6,702 nucleotides of DNA. It comes from an uncultured Oscillospiraceae bacterium (GTDB taxonomy: Bacteria; Bacillota; Clostridia; Oscillospirales; Oscillospiraceae). The notes beneath the pieces were generated by a model that searched no databases, was not told the origin of the DNA, and saw only the letters and a program-made list of their open reading frames with translations. Below, piece by piece: positions 1 to 4,898 of the stretch. Location of the stretch: NCBI GenBank assembly GCA_934643765.1, contig CAKUCT010000111.1, positions 1 through 6,702 of the forward strand, in the 5' to 3' direction. Numbering within the stretch: position 1 is the first letter of the stretch; every line of letters begins with the position of its first letter. Made by a program: the position numbers and the translations under genes.

Positions 1-395
1 ATCTCGATCTGGCGGACGGCACGCCTGTCACCGGCCGGACCATCACCTTTTCTCAGTACACGGATGGTCTTGTGCGCGGCGGCGGCTTTGACCGCAATGC
101 GGAGCTGATCGTCCGGCGCGACCTGGGGCCGCTCGGCCCGGAAGAGCTCACTCGCCGGTGCGCCGCGCTCGGCGGAGAGCTTCTTGCGTCCAACGCCGAT
201 TTCTGCGCGCGGTTCTGGTTTGCGCCGCGCTATCCCCTTCTTCTGCAGATCTGGTTCGCGGACGACGAGTTTCCCGCCTCCGGCCGGCTGCTGCTCGATG
301 AGAGCGCGCCGCACTATCTGACGATTGAAGACGCGGTCACAGTCGGCTCCCTGCTTCTTGATACCCTCACCGGCGCGCAGCATTGGACCACATAG
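1..395 (+). CDS. DUF3786 domain protein, C-terminal part (5' end outside window)
   Basis: The open frame is already running at the window edge (first full codon at 3) and ends with TAG at 393-395, giving 130 visible residues. A GTG at 72 could be mistaken for a start, but in-frame coding with the same character (VTGRTITFSQYTDG) precedes it, so the gene begins upstream. The visible part has the pattern I associate with DUF3786: a 'G.PVTGR..TF' stretch, 'LGPLGPEELTRRCAALGGE', then an aromatic block around APRYPLLLQIWFADDEFPAS and a closing segment LLLDESAPHYLTIEDAVTVG. Family members are about 200 residues, so roughly the last two thirds is present. No signal peptide, membrane segment or cysteine cluster is visible in this part. 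The biochemical role of DUF3786 is not known to me; it occurs mainly in anaerobes. The family call is by eye and fairly firm; function is unassigned. Confidence 0.75.
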   Translation, partial: LDLADGTPVTGRTITFSQYTDGLVRGGGFDRNAELIVRRDLGPLGPEELTRRCAALGGELLASNADFCARFWFAPRYPLLLQIWFADDEFPASGRLLLDESAPHYLTIEDAVTVGSLLLDTLTGAQHWTT

Positions 396-420
396 CCCTT
401 CCCTATTGATACGCGAAACG

Positions 421-461
421 AAATGCCGGAAAAACCAAGCGGTTTTTCCGGCATTTTTTAG
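421..461. terminator. Bidirectional intrinsic terminator between convergent genes
   Basis: A perfect 16-bp inverted repeat (421-436 pairing with 441-456, core GCCGGAAAAACC) with a 4-base AAGC loop is followed on the plus strand by a T run to 459. It lies 26 bases after the DUF3786 stop. On the minus strand the hairpin begins one base after the cupin stop codon (458-460) and is followed by a weaker T-rich tail (TTTCGTTTCG). It therefore probably ends both convergent transcripts, with the stronger signal for the plus-strand gene. Confidence 0.9.
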
Positions 462-787
462 AATACGACAACCAGCAGCATCTTGAACTGCTCCTGGCCA
501 AACACCGCGTGCGGATGGCGCGCGGGCATGACAATCGACTCGCCCTCGTGCAGCTCGTACGCCTTGCCGTCGATGGTGATCCGGCCCACGCCGTCCAGGC
601 ACGTGACAAATGCGTCGCCGCCGGACTCGTGCGTGCTGATCTCCTCGTTCTTGTCAAAGGCAAAGAGCGTCACGCTCAGCGCCGCGTTCTGTGCCAGTGT
701 CCGGCTGACAACCTGTCCGGGCTGATAGGCCACCTGCTCTTTGAGCGTCAGGACCGTCGCCTTGTCGATGTTTTTGATTCCATTCAT
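458..787 (-). CDS. Small single-domain cupin protein
   Basis: The 109-residue protein is nearly all one cupin beta-barrel. Cupin motif 1 is seen as ISTHESGGDAFVTCLDG (residues 50-66), with H53 and D58 as likely metal ligands; the canonical second His of HxH is Ser here and the usual Glu is Asp. Motif 2 is EGESIVMPARHPHAV (81-95), with H91 or H93 as the remaining ligand. Start choice: an AGGAGGT ribosome binding site (795-801) lies 8 bases before the ATG at 787. A GTG at 796 also opens the frame but sits inside that site, so I reject it. No signal peptide is present, so it is cytoplasmic. Small cupins of this kind bind a metal or small ligand and are often sensors or minor enzymes; the sequence gives no specific substrate. 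The gene stands alone, divergent from the pyk leader. The fold call is firm; function is open. Confidence 0.88.
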   Translation of the reverse strand: MNGIKNIDKATVLTLKEQVAYQPGQVVSRTLAQNAALSVTLFAFDKNEEISTHESGGDAFVTCLDGVGRITIDGKAYELHEGESIVMPARHPHAVFGQEQFKMLLVVVF

Positions 788-794
788 TCTGAGC

Positions 795-819
795 ACCTCC
801 TATTTGTTTTCTTATCATA
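795..819 (-). promoter_or_regulatory. Cupin gene RBS and candidate -10 element
   Basis: Read on the minus strand, TATGAT (819-814) lies upstream of AGGAGGT (801-795), which precedes the ATG at 787. This would give a leader of about 20 bases. I see no convincing -35 hexamer 16-18 bases further upstream, so the promoter part is weak; the RBS is clear. Confidence 0.45.
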
Positions 820-874
820 CCCGGTTCCGGCGAAAAATCTGTTTGTTTTCCAACACTGCGTGCAGAACTCTTCC

Positions 875-891
875 AAAAAATCAAATTTTTT
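875..891. repeat. AT-rich inverted repeat
   Basis: Six A residues (875-880), a 5-base TCAAA loop and six T residues (886-891). It lies between the divergent cupin start and the 919-947 promoter. It may be just an A/T-tract with intrinsic curvature; nothing shows that it is an operator. Confidence 0.35.
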
Positions 892-918
892 CTTCACGCT
901 TTCTCCACAAAATACCGA

Positions 919-947
919 TTGCTTTCTCCCCCGCCGTGTGCTAGAAT
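919..947 (+). promoter_or_regulatory. Sigma-70-type promoter for the structured RNA / pyk leader
   Basis: TTGCTT (919-924) and TAGAAT (942-947) are separated by exactly 17 bases, both close to the vegetative consensus. The predicted transcription start is near 954. No ORF with an RBS starts just downstream; instead the transcript enters strongly paired sequence and a terminator. This supports a regulated leader or a stand-alone small RNA. Confidence 0.75.
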
Positions 948-953
948 AAGGCG

Positions 954-1076
954 ACCGATCGAGTGGTGGAGTCTGTCATAGGGCCTTTTGCAAGCGTCCT
1001 ATTCGAATCGGGGCCGGAGTTAATCCGGCGGTGCGCGCTGCACCTGCGACAGAACCGCTTTGGTTCTGTCTTTTTC
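954..1076 (+). ncRNA. Structured small RNA or attenuated 5' leader of pyk, family unassigned
   Basis: Between the promoter and the first terminator lies about 120 nt of non-coding, highly paired RNA. Elements I can pair by hand are: an outer helix 955-962 with 1003-1011 (one bulged A); inside it a hairpin 978-984 with 996-1002 (one G-U, 11-nt loop); hairpin GCCGGA/TCCGGC at 1013-1029 with loop GTTAA; hairpin GGTGC/GCACC at 1030-1044; then the terminator hairpin at 1048-1070. I compared it by memory with SRP RNA, 6S, tmRNA, T-box, and cobalamin, TPP, SAM, purine, glycine, c-di-GMP, c-di-AMP and fluoride riboswitch cores and found none of their conserved signatures. It could be an independent sRNA ending near 1075, or the aptamer-like part of a leader that reads through to pyk. 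Existence of a transcript is likely from promoter plus terminator; identity is unknown. Confidence 0.6.
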
Positions 1077-1110
1077 ATTGTTACGGCACGGCTGGCAGAC
1101 TCCGCCGTTC
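961..1110 (+). promoter_or_regulatory. Long-range 17-bp helix spanning the leader (possible antiterminator)
   Basis: Bases 961-977 can pair without interruption with 1094-1110: 17 pairs, four of them G-U, with the core GGAGTCTG against CAGACTCC fully Watson-Crick. The 3' strand overlaps the 5' arm of the second terminator (1103-1115), so the two structures exclude each other. The same 5' segment (972-977, TCTGTC) is also complementary to the 5' arm of the first terminator (1048-1053, GACAGA). A single upstream strand able to pair with two terminator arms is typical attenuator architecture. Its use in vivo is inference. Confidence 0.45.
1048..1075 (+). terminator. Intrinsic terminator 1 of the leader RNA
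   Basis: GACAGAACC (1048-1056) pairs perfectly with GGTTCTGTC (1062-1070) around a GCTTT loop and is followed at once by five T residues (1071-1075). This is a textbook rho-independent terminator, placed 216 bases before the pyk start codon and after no ORF. Confidence 0.9.
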
Positions 1111-1147
1111 TCCGCCAAACGCGGGGCGCGCGGCGTCTTTTTCTTTT
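1103..1147 (+). terminator. Second terminator-like hairpin upstream of pyk
   Basis: CTCCGC (1110-1115) pairs with GCGGGG (1121-1126, one G-U) around CAAAC, and CGCCG (1103-1107) pairs with CGGCG (1131-1135) across an internal loop. The hairpin is followed by TTTTTCTTTT (1138-1147). The internal loop makes it weaker than terminator 1, but the GC-rich stem plus T tract is the right shape, and its 5' arm is the target of the 961-977 segment. Confidence 0.55.
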
Positions 1148-1162
1148 GTATATATTAGAATA

Positions 1163-1171
1163 TGATATAAT
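1163..1171 (+). promoter_or_regulatory. Extended -10 element, candidate pyk promoter
   Basis: TGATATAAT is a perfect TGnTATAAT extended -10. No good -35 is seen at 16-18 bases (1142-1149 is T-rich), which extended -10 promoters can tolerate. The predicted start, about 1178, would fall at the end of the GGAG (1175-1178) that serves the small ORF at 1187. This promoter would therefore bypass both upstream terminators and leave the small ORF without its ribosome binding site. Confidence 0.5.
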
Positions 1172-1186
1172 AAAGGAGAAATGGTT

Positions 1187-1261
1187 ATGCCAGTCATTCT
1201 GCTCATCCTCAACACACTTTCTCGTCTGCTCCGGCTCAACCGCAGTCTGCCGCGCCGGTGA
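1187..1261 (+). CDS. Candidate 24-residue leader peptide upstream of pyk
   Basis: AAAGGAG (1172-1178) stands 8 bases before an ATG at 1187 that opens 24 codons ending in TGA at 1259-1261. An ATG at 1181 is in the same frame but too close to the RBS. The peptide has a hydrophobic start (MPVILLILNTL), then a Leu/Arg-rich end (SRLLRLNRSLPRR), with seven Leu in 24 residues. Its stop overlaps an in-frame GTG of pyk (GTGA at 1258-1261), 29 bases before the real pyk ATG, so it could couple translation or act as a leader peptide. A short hydrophobic-basic peptide could also be a chance ORF or a tiny membrane protein. I recognise no family. The RBS is the only positive evidence. Confidence 0.35.
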   Translation: MPVILLILNTLSRLLRLNRSLPRR

Positions 1262-1290
1262 GAACATCCCGTTTCAAAGGAAGGTTTACC

Positions 1291-2706
1291 ATGAGAAAAA
1301 CAAAAATCGTCTGTACCATCGGCCCGGCCAGCAGCAGCCCGGAAGTTTTTACCGCCATGTGCCGCGCGGGGCTGAACGTTGCCCGTCTCAACTTCTCCCA
1401 CGGCACGCACGAAGAGCAGCTGCAAAAGCTCAACATGATCAAAACCGTGCGGGAAAAGCTCGGCCTGCCGATCGCCATCATGCTCGACACCAAGGGCCCG
1501 GAGTACCGCATCCGCACCTTCAAAACCGGTAAAATCCATCTCAAGGACGGCGACCTGTTCACCTTCACCACCCGCGACATCCCGGGCGACGAGACCATTG
1601 TCTCCGTCAGCTACGGCAATCTGGCGCAGGAGCTTTCCAAGGGCGACACGATTCTGGTCAACAACGGCCTTGTCAGCTTTGAGGTGCTGCGCGTCGAGGA
1701 TACTGAAATCCGCTGTAAGGTGCTCATCGGTGGCGATCTGTCCGACCGAAAGAGTATGAGCTTCCCCAACAAGGTCCTCAAGCAGGCTTACTTAAGCGAA
1801 CAGGACAAAAAGGATCTGCTGTTCGGCATCGAAAACGGCGTTGATTTCATCGCGGCGTCGTTCGTCTCCTGCAAGCAGGACATTCTCGACCTCAAGGAAT
1901 TTCTGAACGCGCATGGCGGCGGCAGCATCGATATCATTGCCAAAATCGAAAACCGCGCGGGCGTCAACAACATCGACGAAATCTGCGAGGTCTGCGAGGG
2001 CATTATGGTTGCGCGCGGCGACCTCGGCGTAGAAGTTCCCTTTACAGAGCTGCCCGCCATCCAGAAATATCTTATCACCAAGTGCCGTCTGCTCGGCAAG
2101 CGCGTCATCACCGCGACGGAGATGCTCGAATCCATGATCTACAATCCGCGCCCCACGCGTGCAGAAATCTCCGACGTTGCCAACGCCGTTTACGACGGCA
2201 CGAGCGCCGTCATGCTCTCCGGCGAGACCGCAGCCGGCAAATATCCGGTGCAGTCGGTGCAGATCATGGCAGACATCGCCGAAGAGACCGAGCAGCACAT
2301 CCACTATGAGACCCGCTTCCGCAATAACCGCTTCCAGATCAAGAACCTGCTCGACGCCATCTCCCATGCCACCTGCGGCATGGCCATCGACATCGGCGCC
2401 AAAGCCATCGTTGTAAGCTCGCTTTCGGGCCGCACGGTGCGCATGGTCTCGCGCTTCCGCGTGCCGACGGATATTGTCGGCATGGCGACCAGCAAGGCCG
2501 TGTGGTATAAGCTGGCGCTGTCCTGGGGCGTTCTGCCGGTGCTCTGCGAGCGCTTTGAGTCGACGGATGTCCTGTTCTACCACGCGCGCAAGGCCGCCAA
2601 AGAGGCCCTCGGCCTGCAGCCTGGCGACAACATTGTCCTGACCGGCGGCGCAATCAACGGCACATCCGGCAATACAAACCTGATCCGCGTCGACACCATC
2701 ATCTAA
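1291..2706 (+). CDS. pyk: Pyruvate kinase
   Basis: Catalyses phosphoenolpyruvate + ADP to pyruvate + ATP, the last step of glycolysis, in the cytoplasm. The 471 residues match the standard A/B/C-domain length without the extra C-terminal PEP-utiliser domain carried by some Firmicutes enzymes. Visible landmarks: N-terminal TKIVCTIGPASSS (4-16); substrate and K+ site ARLNFSHG (31-38) with R32, N34 and S36; LDTKGPE (65-71), after which the B domain runs to about 165; AKIEN (217-221) with catalytic K218 and metal ligand E220; VARGDLGVE (240-248) with D244; ATEMLESM (275-282); and the signature NPRPTRAEISDVANAVYDGT. E101 in GDETIVSVSY appears to align with the Glu typical of K+-dependent enzymes. 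Start: AAAGGAAGG (1276-1284) lies 6 bases before ATG 1291; an in-frame GTG at 1258 would add 11 unconserved residues and is less likely. The gene is monocistronic, behind the unusual leader, and converges on pgcA. Confidence 0.97.
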   Translation: MRKTKIVCTIGPASSSPEVFTAMCRAGLNVARLNFSHGTHEEQLQKLNMIKTVREKLGLPIAIMLDTKGPEYRIRTFKTGKIHLKDGDLFTFTTRDIPGDETIVSVSYGNLAQELSKGDTILVNNGLVSFEVLRVEDTEIRCKVLIGGDLSDRKSMSFPNKVLKQAYLSEQDKKDLLFGIENGVDFIAASFVSCKQDILDLKEFLNAHGGGSIDIIAKIENRAGVNNIDEICEVCEGIMVARGDLGVEVPFTELPAIQKYLITKCRLLGKRVITATEMLESMIYNPRPTRAEISDVANAVYDGTSAVMLSGETAAGKYPVQSVQIMADIAEETEQHIHYETRFRNNRFQIKNLLDAISHATCGMAIDIGAKAIVVSSLSGRTVRMVSRFRVPTDIVGMATSKAVWYKLALSWGVLPVLCERFESTDVLFYHARKAAKEALGLQPGDNIVLTGGAINGTSGNTNLIRVDTII

Positions 2707-2713
2707 CCGAACC

Positions 2714-2740
2714 TGCCAAAAAATCTTCGATTTTTTGGCA
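2714..2740 (+). terminator. Stem-loop just after pyk, probable terminator
   Basis: TGCCAAAAAATC pairs perfectly with GATTTTTTGGCA (12 bp, 3-base TTC loop), starting 7 bases after the pyk stop. The T run lies inside the 3' arm rather than after it and AAAGG follows, so it is not a classic terminator. It may still pause or end transcription, or protect the 3' end. Confidence 0.5.
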
Positions 2741-2755
2741 AAGGCTGCGCGCTCC

Positions 2756-2811
2756 GCGAGACTTTATGCCAGTATAAATTCTCTGACGCGTTTCGTCATG
2801 GTAAGTCTCGC
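2756..2811. repeat. Compound stem-loop, 9-bp outer stem
   Basis: GCGAGACTT (2756-2764) pairs with AAGTCTCGC (2803-2811); inside sits a small GACG/CGTC hairpin (2785-2797, loop CGTTT). Partial pairing continues outward with bulges (GCGCTC against GAGTTCGC). Confidence 0.6.
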
Positions 2812-2815
2812 AGAG

Positions 2816-2837
2816 TTCGCCGTCCGCAGACGGCGAA
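2816..2837. repeat. Perfect 9-bp hairpin
   Basis: TTCGCCGTC (2816-2824) and GACGGCGAA (2829-2837) flank a CGCA loop. No T tract follows, so it is not a terminator by sequence. Confidence 0.7.
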
Positions 2838-2855
2838 GCTATTTAAATTATTTTA

Positions 2856-2877
2856 TCCGGCGGCTCTGCCGACCGGA
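2856..2877. repeat. 9-bp hairpin with one bulged A
   Basis: TCCGG+CGGC (2856-2864) pairs with GCCG+CCGGA (2868-2877), with A2872 bulged and a TCT loop. Confidence 0.6.
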
Positions 2878-2890
2878 CTGGACAGCTGTT

Positions 2891-2905
2891 GGCGGCTTTG
2901 CCGCC
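2891..2905. repeat. Perfect 6-bp GC hairpin
   Basis: GGCGGC and GCCGCC flank a TTT loop. The motif resembles the CGGC-TCT-GCCG core of the preceding hairpin, which suggests related palindromic units. Confidence 0.6.
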
Positions 2906-2927
2906 TTACAGATGTCGCGTGCCTCTT

Positions 2928-2944
2928 GCGGGTAAAAATACCGC
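2928..2944. repeat. Short hairpin with one bulge
   Basis: GCGGGTA (2928-2934) pairs with TACCGC (2939-2944) around AAAA, with one bulged G. Weak alone; listed as part of the array. Confidence 0.4.
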
Positions 2945-2960
2945 TCGCCTCGCCAGTGTG

Positions 2961-2987
2961 GAATTTTGCGCCATAGGCGTAAAATTC
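2961..2987. repeat. 12-bp hairpin with one G-U pair
   Basis: GAATTTTGCGCC (2961-2972) pairs with GGCGTAAAATTC (2976-2987) around ATA. The single non-Watson-Crick position (G2968 with T2980) is a G-U wobble if read as plus-strand RNA. Confidence 0.65.
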
Positions 2988-3012
2988 TGCGCGCAGCATC
3001 GTGCATCTTTTT

Positions 3013-3045
3013 CAAACGGAAAACCAGCGCAGCGTTTTCCGTTTG
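3013..3045. repeat. Perfect 12-bp hairpin with 9-base loop
   Basis: CAAACGGAAAAC (3013-3024) and GTTTTCCGTTTG (3034-3045) flank CAGCGCAGC. The CGGAAAA/TTTTCCG arms recall the stem of the 421-456 terminator, but no T tract follows. Confidence 0.7.
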
Positions 3046-3055
3046 AGCGCCTGCC

Positions 3056-3070
3056 AAAAACAATGTTTTT
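3056..3070. repeat. 6-bp AT-rich hairpin
   Basis: AAAAAC and GTTTTT flank AAT; preceded by the CCTGCC that also precedes the hairpin at 2714. Confidence 0.4.
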
Positions 3071-3078
3071 TCCTGAAC

Positions 3079-3114
3079 AAAAAATGCGCGCTGCATCTGC
3101 AGCGCGCATTTTTT
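3079..3114 (-). terminator. Strong terminator of pgcA, bidirectional in form
   Basis: A 16-bp stem (3079-3094 with 3099-3114, core TGCGCGCTGC) with a 4-base loop and A6/T6 ends. On the minus strand it starts inside the pgcA stop codon (3113-3115) and finishes in TTTTTTG. Symmetric A and T ends mean it can also stop plus-strand transcription coming from pyk. Confidence 0.92.
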
Positions 3115-4798
3115 AAGCTTTCATCAGATCACTTGCTGTCTTTTTCATCGTGTCGATGATTGCGTCCGCCTCTTCGCGCGTCTGGCCGACGGCGGAAAGA
3201 TAGACCTTGATCTTCGGCTCCGTGCCGGACGGGCGGACAATGAGCTTGGCCTTGCCCTCCAGCCGGTACTCGAGCACCTGCGCCTTGGGAAGACCCGTGT
3301 TGTCATTTTCATAGTCCACAGAAAACAGGACCTTGCGCCCGGCAAGCTCTGCCGGTTTTTCCGCGCGCAGCCGCTCCATGAGGTTTTTCATCGTCTGCAT
3401 GCCGGACACGCCTTCAAAGGTGAAGCTGCAAAGATCGTTGCGGTAGAACCCATAGGTTTCATACAGACTGTCGATGGCGTCTCCAAGGTTCATACCCTTC
3501 TGCGCATAATACGCGGCGGCCTCCATGATAAGCAGCGACGCATTCACCGCGTCCTTGTCGCGCACATGCGTGCCGGACAGGTATCCATAGCTCTCTTCAA
3601 AGCCGAAGATGTAGCGGCTCTCTTCGCCTGCCGCCTCCAGATTGCCAATCTGCTCGCCGATGAACTTGAAGCCCGTCAGCACACGCCGCAGCTCTACGCC
3701 GTAATGCTCTGCCACGGCGTCAACCATATCGGTCGAGACGATGGTCGTCACGGCAACCGGCTTTTCCGGCATATGGCCGTTTGCAATGCGGCTTCTGCAG
3801 ATATAATCGAGCAGAATCACGCCCATCTCGTTGCCGGAAATGAGCCGGTAGCCACCCTTGTGATCGGGCACAGCCGTGCCGCAGCGGTCGCAATCCGGGT
3901 CGGTGCCAAGCAGCAGATCGGGCTTGACCTTCTCGCACAGCTCCAGACCCTTCTGCATCGCCTGCCGGATTTCGGGGTTCGGATACGGGCAGGTCGGGAA
4001 ATTGCCGTCCGGCTTTTCCTGCTCGGGAACGACCGTCATATTCTTCACGCCCAGCTTCTTAGCCAGCATCCGGATGCACTCCAGACCCGCGCCGTTGAGC
4101 GGCGTATAGACAAGTTTGAGGTCTTCAATGCCCTCGCCGCCGCCCACACGCTGGGCATACACCGCGTCTACGAATGCCTCCAGGCAGCTGTCGGGAATTT
4201 CGATGATCTTTCCTTCCCGCTTGGCCTCGTCGAAATCGGCATACTTCGGACCCGTAAAATAGTCGAGCTTTTCAATGATCGCCAGCACCGCGTCCGCCGT
4301 CTCGGGGCCAATCTGGCAGCCGTCCGGGCCGTAGACCTTGTAGCCGTTATACTGCGCGGGGTTGTGGCTGGCCGTGACGTTGATGCCCGCGCCGCAGCCA
4401 TAATAGCGCACGGCAAAGCTCAACGCCGGTGTCGGCTCGAGTCTCGGGTAGAGATAGACCGTCATGCCGTTGGCCGCGAGCACGCGCGCCGCCGTCTTCG
4501 AAAACAGGATGCTGCCGTTGCGGCTGTCATATGCAATGGCAACCTTCTGCGGAAGATTGCTTCCGGCAAGCCATGAAGCAAGGCCCTGCGTGGCTCTTGC
4601 AACGGTGTAGATGTTCATGCGGTTCGTGCCCGCCCCGAGCACGCCGCGCAGGCCCGCCGTGCCGAAGGCCAGATCGCAGGCAAAGCTGTCGGTGATTTTT
4701 TCTGTGTCTGCCTCCATGGCAGAAAGCTCCGCCGCCAGCGCCGGATCAAGATCCTTCTGGTTTCTCCAAAGCTCATATCGTTTCTCTGCAAGGCTCAT
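3113..4798 (-). CDS. pgcA: Phosphoglucomutase / phospho-sugar mutase, PgcA type
   Basis: A 561-residue member of the alpha-D-phosphohexomutase superfamily, interconverting glucose-1-phosphate and glucose-6-phosphate in the cytoplasm through a phosphoserine. It links glycolysis to glycogen and to UDP-glucose-dependent cell-envelope synthesis. All four active-site loops are present: phosphoserine loop VTASHNPAQYNGYKVY with S144; Mg loop GTDPDCDR with D300, D302 and D304; sugar loop GFEESYGYLSGTHVRDKDAV (399-418, E401 and S403); and phosphate loop RPSGTEPK (522-529). The N-terminal FGTAGLRGVLGAGTNRMN (45-62) and the length match Bacillus PgcA (about 580 residues) rather than the shorter GlmM/ManB group, and the FEES sugar loop fits a glucose-type substrate; mannose-phosphate activity cannot be excluded. 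Start: AAGGAGG (4806-4812) is 7 bases before the ATG. It has its own promoter, so it need not depend on the upstream ornithine genes. Confidence 0.95.
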   Translation of the reverse strand: MSLAEKRYELWRNQKDLDPALAAELSAMEADTEKITDSFACDLAFGTAGLRGVLGAGTNRMNIYTVARATQGLASWLAGSNLPQKVAIAYDSRNGSILFSKTAARVLAANGMTVYLYPRLEPTPALSFAVRYYGCGAGINVTASHNPAQYNGYKVYGPDGCQIGPETADAVLAIIEKLDYFTGPKYADFDEAKREGKIIEIPDSCLEAFVDAVYAQRVGGGEGIEDLKLVYTPLNGAGLECIRMLAKKLGVKNMTVVPEQEKPDGNFPTCPYPNPEIRQAMQKGLELCEKVKPDLLLGTDPDCDRCGTAVPDHKGGYRLISGNEMGVILLDYICRSRIANGHMPEKPVAVTTIVSTDMVDAVAEHYGVELRRVLTGFKFIGEQIGNLEAAGEESRYIFGFEESYGYLSGTHVRDKDAVNASLLIMEAAAYYAQKGMNLGDAIDSLYETYGFYRNDLCSFTFEGVSGMQTMKNLMERLRAEKPAELAGRKVLFSVDYENDNTGLPKAQVLEYRLEGKAKLIVRPSGTEPKIKVYLSAVGQTREEADAIIDTMKKTASDLMKA

Positions 4799-4830
4799 TG
4801 AAATGCCTCCTTGTCTATGATTCTGCTTTC

Positions 4831-4859
4831 ATTATGGCATGGCGCGCAGGCGCCGTCAA
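4831..4859 (-). promoter_or_regulatory. Promoter of pgcA
   Basis: On the minus strand TTGACG (4859-4854) and CATAAT (4836-4831) are 17 bases apart, and the -10 is preceded by TGC, giving an extended -10 as well. The start would be near 4824, leaving a leader of about 25 bases with the AAGGAGG site. Directly upstream of the -35, a 5-bp hairpin (GGCAG/CTGCC, 4860-4875) without a T tract could be a weak terminator for the preceding gene or an operator. Confidence 0.8.
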
Positions 4860-4898
4860 GGCAGATTTCCCTGCCATTTTTGTAGAATTTCCGTTCTT

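Larger units (their letters stand above)
2714..3114. repeat. Hairpin array filling the pyk-pgcA spacer
   Basis: This 400-base spacer between convergent genes has no credible ORF but carries a string of separate inverted repeats: 2714-2740, 2756-2811, 2816-2837, 2856-2877, 2891-2905, 2928-2944, 2961-2987, 3013-3045, 3056-3070 and 3079-3114. Paired arms make up more than half of the sequence. Arms differ from one another, so this is not a simple tandem repeat, although CCTGCCAAAAA recurs at the start of the first (2712-2722) and second-to-last (3050-3060) hairpins. It could be a cluster of REP/MITE-like palindromic units or a structured RNA. Two terminators would have been enough for the gene pair. 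Confidence 0.65.

Noticed and set aside
1000..1012. tRNA-like T-arm sequence (TTCGAATCGG) in the leader
   Set aside because: No acceptor stem, D arm or valid anticodon stem-loop can be built around it, and the bases pair better with 955-962.
954..1076. SRP RNA, 6S RNA, T-box or a known riboswitch
   Set aside because: The GGAA-loop signature of SRP, the T-box TGGNACCGCG, and the core motifs of the riboswitches I know are absent. 6S cannot be fully excluded without a covariance search, but an internal strong terminator speaks against it.
961..1110. MITE or IS-like element with 17-bp terminal inverted repeats
   Set aside because: No target-site duplication flanks the repeats, and the repeats differ at G-U-compatible positions, which fits RNA pairing better than DNA transposon ends.
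1258..1290. GTG start at 1258 for pyruvate kinase
   Set aside because: It would add 11 residues not expected in the family, and the ATG at 1291 has a better ribosome binding site at 6-base spacing; kept only as a possible coupled alternative.
963..1532. A 189-codon plus-strand ORF across the leader and the start of pyk
   Set aside because: It crosses two terminators and overlaps pyk in another frame; the leader part is structured RNA and no RBS supports it.
1792..2583. A 263-codon minus-strand ORF opposite pyk
   Set aside because: Shadow of the pyruvate kinase reading frame, without RBS or family motifs.
2735..3116. Four overlapping small ORFs of 66-82 codons on both strands in the pyk-pgcA spacer
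   Set aside because: They have rare or unsupported starts, no ribosome binding sites and Arg/Ala-rich composition, and run straight through the hairpin arms. They are by-products of palindromic GC-rich DNA.
3566..4576. A 336-codon plus-strand ORF opposite pgcA
   Set aside because: It is antisense to the unmistakable phosphoglucomutase frame, has no recognisable domain, and arises from GC-biased third positions; the other strand explains all conservation.
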